This document shows positions 25,714 to 34,212 of a DNA stretch of 44,542 nt, piece by piece. Source of the stretch: Candidatus Micrarchaeota archaeon CG1_02_55_22 (GTDB lineage: Archaea; Micrarchaeota; Micrarchaeia; Norongarragalinales; UBA97); NCBI GenBank assembly GCA_001871595.1, contig MNVH01000069.1, positions 1 to 44,542 on the forward strand, read 5' to 3'. A program made the position numbers and the translations under genes. The notes beneath the pieces were generated by a model. It worked only from the letters and a program-made list of their open reading frames with translations. It did not search any database and was not told the origin of the DNA. How positions within the stretch are numbered: the stretch's first letter is position 1; every line of letters starts with the position of its first letter.

Positions 25714-26056
25714 TTTCTAGGAGCATTATGGCTTCGGCGATGTCGCCGTCGGCCTTCTTGAGCGCGGCTTCAGCTTTCTCGCGGCTCACGCCAGCCTGTT
25801 CAGCAACGAGTGCCGCGTCATCCTGTTTTTCGTCCTTCTCTCCAGCAGCTTGTTCGTTGAACTCGCCGGAGACTTGCAGGGATTTTTGTCCGCGCATCTC
25901 TATCATTACCACTTGCGCTGGGTCGACTACTAGTTTCGAGCCGTCGCTTTTTTCCACTATAACGCGCGTTGCGTCGACGGGGGTTTGGTTTATGCCCATT
26001 TGGCGCATCATTTGCTCCATCTGTTTCGGGTTCATGCCGCCTAATCCGGGAATCAT
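25703..26056 (-). CDS. nac: Nascent polypeptide-associated complex (NAC) protein with C-terminal UBA-like domain
   Basis: MIPGLGGMNPKQMEQMMRQMGI ... VDATRVIVEKSDGSKLVVDPAQVVMIEMRGQKSLQVSG ... AGVSREKAEAALKKADGDIAEAIMLLE. Confidence 0.93.
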   Translation of the reverse strand: MIPGLGGMNPKQMEQMMRQMGINQTPVDATRVIVEKSDGSKLVVDPAQVVMIEMRGQKSLQVSGEFNEQAAGEKDEKQDDAALVAEQAGVSREKAEAALKKADGDIAEAIMLLENGH

Positions 26057-26126
26057 TGTAATATCACCTATCGAAGGGTTTTAGGAAAACAAGGTTTATT
26101 AGGCGTACCGGTAAATAGTCGGTAGT

Positions 26127-26552
26127 ATGGAAAAGTTCGTGTTTCACGACCACGTGGTTGACGTGCTCTTCGAGTCGTTCGGTTTCAGTTTTGAGGAGGC
26201 GCTGGAGAACGCGGCGCTGGCAATGTTTACCGTCATAGCCGACGTTGAAAAGGTGAAGGACGACGAAAGGATTGAAGTCGAGGAGAAGGCCGAGTCCATG
26301 GAAGAACTGGTCGCCTACACGCTTTCAACGCTGTTGAGCGAGTTGGATTCTCGCGAAATGTTCTTCTCCAAGTTCGAGGTTTCGAGCTTCAAGAAAATCA
26401 AGGAGGGCTTTGCGGTTAAAGGCGTGGCGTACGGTAGCCCTGCGGAGCCCGAACTCGGCAAGACTTTTGTTAAAGCCGTGACGTACCACGAGATAAAAGT
26501 AGAGCAAAAAGAAAACGGCCAGTGGCACATCCACGTGCTCTTAGATATCTAG
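26127..26552 (+). CDS. Archease
   Basis: MEKFVFHDHVVDVLFESFGFSFEEALENAALAMFTVIADVEKV ... KAVTYHEIKVEQKENGQWHIHVLLDI, archease length and terminal motif. Confidence 0.88.
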   Translation: MEKFVFHDHVVDVLFESFGFSFEEALENAALAMFTVIADVEKVKDDERIEVEEKAESMEELVAYTLSTLLSELDSREMFFSKFEVSSFKKIKEGFAVKGVAYGSPAEPELGKTFVKAVTYHEIKVEQKENGQWHIHVLLDI

Positions 26553-26582
26553 GGCGCGCGCCGGCGCGAAATGTTATTTGTT

Positions 26583-27077
26583 CTAGCGGCGCTTGCGCTT
26601 CTTTGCCGCCGGCTTGGCTGCGCGGTGCACGGCTTGGGAAGCGGAGTTCTTGGCGTTCTTCCACAGCGCGATTGCGATGACTGCGCTTACCACGAAGGAG
26701 ACGAGTTGCGCGCCCCAGTCCCATACTATTACGGGTTCGGCGGCCACGCGTGTGGCGTCAGTAACAACGAGCGTCCAGCCCATTACTAGCAAGACTAGGT
26801 GAGTTACTGCGTCGATTCCGAAGAATCCTGAGAACCATAGTGATACGGTCTGCTTGGGCTTTTCGCCGGCCACGCCGACGCGGTAGACTAGGTAGGAGAA
26901 TACTAGAGCGATGAAGAAGACACCGGAGTAGAATAATCGCGACGGGTTGAATCCTATCTCGGGTATAACGTAGGCCCACGAAAAGATTAGCGCGGCGAGG
27001 AATGTTACTGCTTTGAGGCCGGCTGCTCCGGATAACCAGACCAGCGCTTCTCCCTTCCCTATCTTGTCAAACGTCAC
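26583..27077 (-). CDS. Four-TM membrane protein with basic C-terminal tail
   Basis: Four hydrophobic helices; Lys/Arg/Ala-rich end AAKPAAKKRKRR. Confidence 0.75.
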   Translation of the reverse strand: MTFDKIGKGEALVWLSGAAGLKAVTFLAALIFSWAYVIPEIGFNPSRLFYSGVFFIALVFSYLVYRVGVAGEKPKQTVSLWFSGFFGIDAVTHLVLLVMGWTLVVTDATRVAAEPVIVWDWGAQLVSFVVSAVIAIALWKNAKNSASQAVHRAAKPAAKKRKRR

Positions 27078-27140
27078 AAAACCACCTGCAAGGATTACTG
27101 CAAGTCGGTTTTAAAACATTGGGTTTGGTAATAGTGGCAT

Positions 27141-27716
27141 ATGGCTTTTCAAATCACGCGGGGCCGGGAGAAGCTGCCTGCACTGCTTGCCAAGGAACTC
27201 GAGGCGGTTGCCGCAGGCGACGGCGAATTCGAGGTGGGCGGGGCGGTCGAGGGCCGCACGTACCGGAACCACCCGGTGACGCTTTACAGGCTCGACCGGA
27301 TTATTAACGCTGTGCGGCCAAGGCTGCCGAACCACTTTTTCGTAGCCGTTTCCGACGACGGCATAGCCGCAATCAAGCAACTGCATTACGAGACCTCGGG
27401 ATTGATACTAAAAGCACAGCTATGGCTCGGAGACCAAAGGCACGTTGATTTTGTCGTGAAACCATCCGGCCGCGGCATAGGGGGCATGCTCTCGGCGGAA
27501 GCTATCAACCACGTGGTAACCCGGAACAAGGCTGACGGTATACCGGTAGCGATATTCCTGCCCAACGTGGAGAACCCGCAGTGGGCGCAGTTCCACAGAC
27601 GCATCGGAATGACAAGCGGCCCAGATGGCCTGCACGTGCCCGCTGAAGGGCTTGCGGAGTTCGCCAGCCGTGAAGGACCCACCGGTTACAAGCATTACTT
27701 GTTGCGCCGAGCCTAA
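27141..27716 (+). CDS. Hypothetical protein
   Basis: 191 aa ORF; distal 'GIPVAIFLPNVENPQWAQFHRRIGM' loosely resembles GNAT C-termini. Confidence 0.65.
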   Translation: MAFQITRGREKLPALLAKELEAVAAGDGEFEVGGAVEGRTYRNHPVTLYRLDRIINAVRPRLPNHFFVAVSDDGIAAIKQLHYETSGLILKAQLWLGDQRHVDFVVKPSGRGIGGMLSAEAINHVVTRNKADGIPVAIFLPNVENPQWAQFHRRIGMTSGPDGLHVPAEGLAEFASREGPTGYKHYLLRRA

Positions 27717-28963
27717 GTGCCTTCGCGCCACGAGTCGAGGTAGGCTATTTGTTCTGGCGTGAGTTTTTCAAGTCCGAGGCCGTGGGCTTCGAGCTTGTGG
27801 GTTGCGACTTGGTCGTCGAGCTCTTTAGGCAGGTCGAGCACGCCCTTGCCGAGCTTGCCCTTGTTCTTCGCCAGGTACTCGCTGGCTAGTGCTTGGTCGC
27901 TGAAGCTCAGGTCCATTACCGCGCTGGGGTGTCCTTCAGCTGCGGAAAGATTCACGAGTCGGCCTTCGGCGAGCACGAACACACGTTTTCCGGCGATGGT
28001 GTACTCATCCATGAACGGCCTGACGCGCGTTTTCTTGGAAGCGATTTTTTCTAGTGCCGGCAACTCTAGTTCTACGTTAAAGTGGCCGGAATTGCAAACG
28101 ATTGCTCCGTCCTTCATTGCCGCGAAGTGTTCGCCGCGTATTACGTGCTTATTGCCCGTGACGGTGACAAAGACGTCACCGGTTACCGCCGCCTCGGCCA
28201 TGGTCTTTACCGCAAAGCCGTCGAGAAACGCCCGAAGCGCTTCTACGGGGTTGACCTCGACGATGGTAACGTGGCTGCCCATGCCTTTCGCGCGCTGTGC
28301 GACGCCCTTGCCACAGTGGCCGTAGCCGACGACGACGAAGTTTGCTCCAGCAAGAAGCACGTTGGTGGCGCGTAGCACGCCGTCAATGGTGGACTGTCCA
28401 GTACCAAAAAAATTATCAAACAAATGCTTGGTTGGCGTGTCGTTGACTGCGACGACGGGGTACTGGAGCGCGCCTTCCTTGGCCATGGCACGCAGGCGGA
28501 TGACGCCCGTCGTGGTCTCTTCTTGCCCGCCGATTATTTCTGCGAGGAGTTCTTTGCGCGTGGTGTGGATTGCGTTAATCAGGTCGGCGCCGTCGTCTAG
28601 AGTGATATGCGGTTTGAGGTCTAGGCACGCGTTGAGTGCCTTGTAGTAAGCGTCGTTGTCCATTCCTTTGATTGCATAGGTCAGTATACCCTGACTTGCT
28701 AGTGCTGCCGCGACGTCGTCCTGCGTCGAGAGGGGGTTGGACGCGCAAAGGCGCACGTCTGCGCCACCCACGACAAGCGTCTTCATTAGTACCGCGGTTT
28801 CTTTCGTAACGTGCAAACACGCGGAGATGCGTACGCCGGAAAGGGGTTTTTCCTTGCTAAAGCGCTCGCGGAGACGCATGAGAACCGGCATCTGTGACTC
28901 GGCGTACTCGATATTCTTCGTTCCCTGTTCGGCTAGAGCGGGGTCTTTAATCATTGAATCCAT
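27713..28963 (-). CDS. ahcY: Adenosylhomocysteinase (S-adenosyl-L-homocysteine hydrolase)
   Basis: 'ISACLHVTKETAVLMKTLVVGGADV', 'VNDTPTKHLFDNFFGTGQSTIDGVLRATN', 'VVGYGHCGKGVAQRAKGMG', 'CNSGHFNVE'. Confidence 0.96.
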   Translation of the reverse strand: MDSMIKDPALAEQGTKNIEYAESQMPVLMRLRERFSKEKPLSGVRISACLHVTKETAVLMKTLVVGGADVRLCASNPLSTQDDVAAALASQGILTYAIKGMDNDAYYKALNACLDLKPHITLDDGADLINAIHTTRKELLAEIIGGQEETTTGVIRLRAMAKEGALQYPVVAVNDTPTKHLFDNFFGTGQSTIDGVLRATNVLLAGANFVVVGYGHCGKGVAQRAKGMGSHVTIVEVNPVEALRAFLDGFAVKTMAEAAVTGDVFVTVTGNKHVIRGEHFAAMKDGAIVCNSGHFNVELELPALEKIASKKTRVRPFMDEYTIAGKRVFVLAEGRLVNLSAAEGHPSAVMDLSFSDQALASEYLAKNKGKLGKGVLDLPKELDDQVATHKLEAHGLGLEKLTPEQIAYLDSWREGT

Positions 28964-29054
28964 ATTGATAGCACCCTATAGAATTGTTTTAAATGCAAAG
29001 GTTTATGGCGGTAAAACACTTAAAAAGGGTGTCGGAGCGAACGGGGAGAAGCTA

Positions 29055-29804
29055 GTGAAATTCTTAAACAAGCCTAGAAAAGTAGCGGTTGTGGGCAAGC
29101 ACGCGCAGTCTTTCAAGCGGCTGCTCGCTGGGCGCGGTTATTCGTTTACGGAGAAGCCCGAGCTCGTGTTTTGTTTCGGGGGCGATGGAACGATACTCTT
29201 CTCGGAAACACGTTTTCCGGGCGTGCCGAAGGTTGCCATCAAGCACAGCGATTATTGCACGCGGTGCAACGTCGGCTCCCCGCCCCAGCCTTTAAGTCAT
29301 GCTAAGATGTTTTATTGCGCGGAATGTGTGGATAAGGCGCTCGACGCGCTCGACGGCCGGGTAAAAATAAAGGAACACTTCAAGCTTGACGGCACCGCGT
29401 ATACGAGCAGGGGCGTTTTTAGGGATACTGCTTTGAACGAGGTGCAGGTGCACAATAATTCGCCTTTGCACGCCGTGCGTGGAGACGTTTTCGTTGACGG
29501 CGAACGCGTTTTTAGGGATTTTGTTAGCGATGGGGCGATTGTCGCGACGCTGTTCGGTTCGACGGGCTACTTTTACTCGGTGTCACGCGAAACCTTTGAA
29601 GAAGGCATCGGAGTCGCGTTGAACAATTCGACGCGGCCGGAAGAACCGCTGGTGGTTGACGAGGATAGCACGATAAAAATTGTTTTGACGCGCAGGCACG
29701 GGCGCTTTGTTGTGGACAACCACGCGAAGACCGTGCAGCTAGATACGGGCGACAAGGTAATCGTGAAAAAGTCTAAGCAAGTGGCGCGGTTCGTGGAGTT
29801 CTAA
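29055..29804 (+). CDS. nadK: NAD kinase-family protein with Cys-rich insertion
   Basis: FGGDGTILFSE motif, NEVQVHNNSP, 'DGAIVATLFGSTGYFYSVS'; GTG start at 29055 by alignment of the core. The ORF-track start at 28737 lies antisense to ahcY. Confidence 0.85.
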   Translation: MKFLNKPRKVAVVGKHAQSFKRLLAGRGYSFTEKPELVFCFGGDGTILFSETRFPGVPKVAIKHSDYCTRCNVGSPPQPLSHAKMFYCAECVDKALDALDGRVKIKEHFKLDGTAYTSRGVFRDTALNEVQVHNNSPLHAVRGDVFVDGERVFRDFVSDGAIVATLFGSTGYFYSVSRETFEEGIGVALNNSTRPEEPLVVDEDSTIKIVLTRRHGRFVVDNHAKTVQLDTGDKVIVKKSKQVARFVEF

Positions 29805-29806
29805 GA

Positions 29807-30157
29807 TTATTTTCCGGCGATGACGTTGAGTTTGGTCGGGTCTTTAGTTATTTTCTTGACGAGGTTGCTTGGGCCGACTATTGTCAGGCCTTGAGAGCCG
29901 CCGAGCGCCTTGATGAGCAGGGATTTGAGGTCTGGCGTTGGTTGCGACAGGGTGCTGACCTCGATTCCCGGAAAACCTTTCGAGATTAAGGGCATGGTCG
30001 CTTTGATTAAATCGCGCTCTTCGGCTACGGTGAAGCCGCTTTCTAGTACTAGTATCTTGCCTTTCTTGACCGAGTCTAGGACTATCTTGATTTTTTCTTC
30101 CGACGCCTTGCCTTCGAAGACGCGGGCGGCGACGAATTCAATGTTCAAGTTAGCCAT
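29807..30157 (-). CDS. DUF2073-family protein
   Basis: 116 aa, immediately downstream of the Era-like GTPase; FVAARVFEGKASEEKIKIVLDSVKKGKILVLESG...EERDLIKATMPLIS. Confidence 0.8.
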   Translation of the reverse strand: MANLNIEFVAARVFEGKASEEKIKIVLDSVKKGKILVLESGFTVAEERDLIKATMPLISKGFPGIEVSTLSQPTPDLKSLLIKALGGSQGLTIVGPSNLVKKITKDPTKLNVIAGK

Positions 30158-30160
30158 TCT

Positions 30161-30781
30161 TTAAGCCCTCTTGGCGATTTCTTCGTAGATTTTAGGGAAG
30201 TTCTCTCCGGTTAGCGCGCTGATTGGCACGACGACGTGCTGGGGGAAGGCGTCTTTTATCTTATCGACGCGAGCTTTCTTGAGGTCGATTTTGTTAGCGA
30301 TGAGTATGACCGGTATGCCGCGCGCCTCGAGGTTGCCTAGGATAGTGATATTGACTTGCGTGTAAGGGTCCTCGGTGGCGTCCATTACCACCAGCGCGGC
30401 GTCAACGTGCTCGAGCCACTTTATTGCTTCGATGATTCCTTTAGTCGCCTCGCGTGCGCGCGTCTGGGCTTTCTTCGCGTTCATACCGGTTTTTACAAAG
30501 TCTTTGTAATCAACTTTAGTGGCGATGCCCGGCATGTCGAGCAAGTTCATTGAGAAAGTTTTGCCGTTCGAGCTGATGACGATTTGTTCTTTCTTCACGA
30601 CTTGGCGGGTCTCGTGGGGTACTTCGCTCACTGTGGACATTTCTTCGCCGGTCCACTCTTTAGCGATGCGGTTGGCTATCGTGCTCTTGCCCGCGCCGGG
30701 CTGTCCGTAGAGGCCCAACGAGAAGGACTTGCGGTGGCCGAAGAAGCCCTTAATCCACGAGAAGAACTTACGGAAAGGCAT
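30161..30781 (-). CDS. Era-like GTPase
   Basis: P-loop GQPGAGKST, DMPGIA (G3), NKIDL (G4), SALTGEN (G5). Confidence 0.92.
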   Translation of the reverse strand: MPFRKFFSWIKGFFGHRKSFSLGLYGQPGAGKSTIANRIAKEWTGEEMSTVSEVPHETRQVVKKEQIVISSNGKTFSMNLLDMPGIATKVDYKDFVKTGMNAKKAQTRAREATKGIIEAIKWLEHVDAALVVMDATEDPYTQVNITILGNLEARGIPVILIANKIDLKKARVDKIKDAFPQHVVVPISALTGENFPKIYEEIAKRA

Positions 30782-30909
30782 TGAAACGTTGCACCTGTTG
30801 CTTGAATCGCTGAGTACTAATCGTGCGGCGCGCTTTTAATTGTTTCCGCAAGCGCTTTGGCGCATCGCAACGGCAACAGTTTAAAGCGGGTGGCGGGCAT
30901 AACCGGTTA

Positions 30910-31548
30910 ATGCCGGCTGCGATGGAATGGAATAGCGCGCGCGTCAACCTGACTGCATCTGGGCAGCTGGCGCGGGAGAACGGCTTCGCATTGGACAGCG
31001 GCGTTTGGCGGCATCCCGACGGCCACGCGTTTTCTCCGGGCAATACGTTGAAAACTACTACTGCGCGGATTAACGGGGAGAGTTTGAGCGGAGTGCAAGC
31101 GTTGCGTGCGGTTGCCGCACTGACGGGAACGCGCCGCATTACGCTGGACCAAGGAACGGTTAAAGCGCTTCACGTACTGCACCCGCTTTCTACCGCGTCA
31201 GCAGAGCGTGCGCGTGCGACGCCGGAAGGCATTGAAATCAATACGACTAGTTTATCGCCGTACTCTCGCCGCGTGGGCTTGGCGTACGCGACTCACCGGC
31301 TCGAAAGCGCATTGCTTTACCAGCGTGGCGGAAAGTGGCGCTTGAAGGGCTCACTAAGCATTACAATTGTTTCGTCCGGACAAACCGACCACGTTTCAGA
31401 GGATTTTGAGTTAGAACACAATGGTTCGGAGTGGTTGCGGGGCGGCGCGTCGACTGAAGCCGCCGTGCTTGCTAATCGGCACGTCAAGTTATTGGGCAAC
31501 GAGCTAGCTATAGCACAAATACCCGCAACCTTCAAGGGCAAGCGTTAG
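30910..31548 (+). CDS. Hypothetical protein
   Basis: ATG at 30910 (MPAAMEWNSARVNL), about 30 nt downstream of ACGGCAACAGTTTAAAGC promoter-like sequence. Confidence 0.65.
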   Translation: MPAAMEWNSARVNLTASGQLARENGFALDSGVWRHPDGHAFSPGNTLKTTTARINGESLSGVQALRAVAALTGTRRITLDQGTVKALHVLHPLSTASAERARATPEGIEINTTSLSPYSRRVGLAYATHRLESALLYQRGGKWRLKGSLSITIVSSGQTDHVSEDFELEHNGSEWLRGGASTEAAVLANRHVKLLGNELAIAQIPATFKGKR

Positions 31549-31751
31549 CCAGCGGGGAGCACGGGGGGCTTGCGAGTGTTCGTTATTACCACTGGCGTTG
31601 AAGTCGGAGTAGGCGTAACGCTTGGCACATGGGTTGCTGTGGCGCCGGAAGGAGTTGGCGTGACTATGTTTGTGGAGAACATGCTTCCAGCGTAGAATGC
31701 TGCGGCGAGCAGGATTATGACCGCCACGGCAGTCAGGTACGAATCATCCAT
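31545..31751 (-). CDS. Small single-TM protein with Pro/Thr-rich tail
   Basis: MDDSYLTAVAVIILLAAAFYAGSMFS TM then TPTPSGATATHVPSVTPTPTSTP. Confidence 0.6.
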   Translation of the reverse strand: MDDSYLTAVAVIILLAAAFYAGSMFSTNIVTPTPSGATATHVPSVTPTPTSTPVVITNTRKPPVLPAG

Positions 31752-31767
31752 TCATATTCCCCAATAT

Positions 31768-34086
31768 CTATTCTACGGGCAGGCTCGGCACGGACGGGCT
31801 TGGCCGGTGGAGCGTACAGCTATTATCCGATTTCACTAGCAAGATAGTGCCGGAGTAATCGAGCCCCACAAGGTTCTTGGTCCATTTTTGTGTTGAAGCA
31901 TCGAACGCGTACGCGCTGGACAGGTTGCATCCGGCGTCAACTGCGTAGACGTTCGTCATCCAGTTGCTTACGCGGACGAAGTTCCAGCCCTTGATTAGAT
32001 TCAGGCTTGACGGAGCATCGTTCTTCTCTAGCGAGTAACCGCACGAGTTGTAGGTGTAGAGCCACGCGGCGTGCATTGAGTCTGCGGACTCTTGAGTTGA
32101 CGGCGTTTCGGCGAGCTTAAGGTAGCTGCCGTCGGTTGTTAGTGCGTAGTAGCGCGCGTCTGTGTGCGAATATGCCCACGCGTCTGTTGCGTGGCACTCG
32201 GGCGAGAGCTTGAGTTGCACGGCGCCGTTTGCGTCGAATGGTACCAGGTTCCATCCCGGAAAGAGCGTACGGCCGTATTCTTCAGGCATTGGTGGAATGT
32301 CCTGCGAAACTACTCTAGTAGTGGTCGAACAGGATACTCCGGACACTATTGAGGAAAGGACGAGGTTTCCTAATTGCGTAGCGGGAACGTTCGCGGTGCA
32401 CGAACCGCTGGTACCGTAGCAGTTGTAAGCTGACATCGTGCCGAACGAGGAACTCGACGAGTAGTTCACGTCCAACATATTGTTCTTTGCGGCTGCGGGC
32501 AGGTCCTGGTACGTTATCGTGACAGGAAAAGTCTGGCCCTCGAACACAGTCTGAGGCGCAGAAAGCTTGCAGTAAGCCGATAACGATTCGGGCGTGATGG
32601 ATGGCGCGGGTTTGCAGGCACCGTTACTGCAGCCATACGAACAGTAATACGTTTCTGAAGCTAATTGACCGTTCTGACAGCTGTACTCGAACAACGCGTT
32701 TTGTAGCGTGCTCTCGGACGCGCCATAGCTTGAGCCCGGCTTGTCCCGCAAACATATGTCGGAGTAGTCGTCCCAGCCGGTAGGCTTCGAGGTTATTGTA
32801 CGACCTTGTACGAGGTAGTTCCTTCCGCCGTCGGAGTCAGTACAGGAAGATACCAGCACGGGAGTTACAATGGCGCCGCTGGTTGAGTCAGCCATGACGA
32901 TGGCGTAGGAAGAGCTGCTGCCGGCGAACACGTAGATTACATCAATGAACAGTCCGTTCTTCGTGTAATTAATGCTGGTTTGGTCCATCGAAAAGTAATC
33001 TATTCTATTGCCGTTGGCATCAGTTAACTCGAAGAAGGCCGTGGGCAAGGAGTTCGACGCTGAGACGGGTGATGCGACGCTAATGAGTTCGAGCGTTATA
33101 TTGTCGTCGAACGTCCAAGGCACGCCGAATTCAAGTTTTTCGGTTTGCGCAGGCAGCTGGCACGCGCCGTTGCTGCAGCCGCCCGGGCAATAATAAGTTT
33201 CCGAGTCAAACTTTCCATCGTGGCAACGGTACTCGAAGAGAGCAACGTCCGAGGTATCGCCGTAGGTACTGTTGCCGTACATGTCATACCTGCAAATATC
33301 GTTGGTGTCAACCCAACCGTTGTCCTGTGAGTATATCGTGCGGCCGTGCACGTAATAGTTAAAACCGCCGTCAGAGTCATTGCAACTTGGCGACAGCGTA
33401 GGGGAAGGCGTCACAGAATCTATGGCGTTCTTGAATTGCGAATAGGGTTGTGCGCCGACTAGGTCTACATGCATATAGTTGGGGCCGGGGCCGATGACGA
33501 AGAACGTTGGTGTACCAGTAACGCGGGGATTGCTGATTAAATTGCCTTCAACCAAGTCTAGATTGTTGTTCACGGTCTCGTTGGCATAGTTGCTGTACTG
33601 CATGCAGTTGTCATATGAACCCGCGTCAACGCCCAAATCTAGGGCGATTTGACGTAGCACGGGCTTAATTTGCCCGCCGGAGAGCGAAGAAATGTCGGAA
33701 TAACGCTTGAAGACCGTTTCGTAGTACTGCCAGAAGAGTCCGTTGGTTCCGTACGCGCCCCTCAAGCAAGCACCGGCTCTAGCCGCTTCGTAAGCGCCTG
33801 GGTGCATGCTGGTAAGCGGGTAGTTGATGAAGCCAAAGCGTGCCTTGCCAGTAACGATATAGTTAGCGTAGATTTGAGGGTAAGTTTCGGTTGCGAAGCG
33901 CGCGTCGTAAGGCGCTTGGAAGTCTTGGAATGCCAGTATAAGCACTGGCGCGGAAGCGTTGCCTATGCTGGGGTAACCGCCTAAAGTCGAGTACAAGAAA
34001 CCCGAGTCCACCGCGTGGGCAGCAGGAGCTAATGTGGTTACTATCATGACCGCGAGCGCGGCCAACACGAGAAATTTTGCATTCAT
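31768..34086 (-). CDS. Exported protein: signal peptide, DsbA-like thioredoxin-fold domain lacking CxxC, two Cys-rich repeats, Ig-like and C-terminal domains
   Basis: Signal MNAKFLVLAALAVMIVTTLAPAAHA. 'GNASAPVLILAFQDFQAPYDARFATETYPQI...PRVTGTPTFFVIG' is DsbA/Thioredoxin_4 architecture. Duplicated 'C.DSDGG.NY.V.GRTI.S...GW.D..DIC...LFEY.C..G...SETYYC..GCSNGAC' modules. Confidence 0.85.
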   Translation of the reverse strand: MNAKFLVLAALAVMIVTTLAPAAHAVDSGFLYSTLGGYPSIGNASAPVLILAFQDFQAPYDARFATETYPQIYANYIVTGKARFGFINYPLTSMHPGAYEAARAGACLRGAYGTNGLFWQYYETVFKRYSDISSLSGGQIKPVLRQIALDLGVDAGSYDNCMQYSNYANETVNNNLDLVEGNLISNPRVTGTPTFFVIGPGPNYMHVDLVGAQPYSQFKNAIDSVTPSPTLSPSCNDSDGGFNYYVHGRTIYSQDNGWVDTNDICRYDMYGNSTYGDTSDVALFEYRCHDGKFDSETYYCPGGCSNGACQLPAQTEKLEFGVPWTFDDNITLELISVASPVSASNSLPTAFFELTDANGNRIDYFSMDQTSINYTKNGLFIDVIYVFAGSSSSYAIVMADSTSGAIVTPVLVSSCTDSDGGRNYLVQGRTITSKPTGWDDYSDICLRDKPGSSYGASESTLQNALFEYSCQNGQLASETYYCSYGCSNGACKPAPSITPESLSAYCKLSAPQTVFEGQTFPVTITYQDLPAAAKNNMLDVNYSSSSSFGTMSAYNCYGTSGSCTANVPATQLGNLVLSSIVSGVSCSTTTRVVSQDIPPMPEEYGRTLFPGWNLVPFDANGAVQLKLSPECHATDAWAYSHTDARYYALTTDGSYLKLAETPSTQESADSMHAAWLYTYNSCGYSLEKNDAPSSLNLIKGWNFVRVSNWMTNVYAVDAGCNLSSAYAFDASTQKWTKNLVGLDYSGTILLVKSDNSCTLHRPSPSVPSLPVE

Positions 34087-34212
34087 TCTAGTACAACACC
34101 TTTGATGTTTTCAATTTTGATTCGCGCGGCTTTTGCGCGCTGCTTAGATATAGCGTGCTTTGGACTCCTTTAAATGCGTTGGGCGGAACCGATTGATACC
34201 TTGCAGTTACAG

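Noticed and set aside
28737-29054. N-terminal extension of the NAD kinase ORF in the track
   Set aside because: Antisense to ahcY; core alignment supports GTG at 29055.
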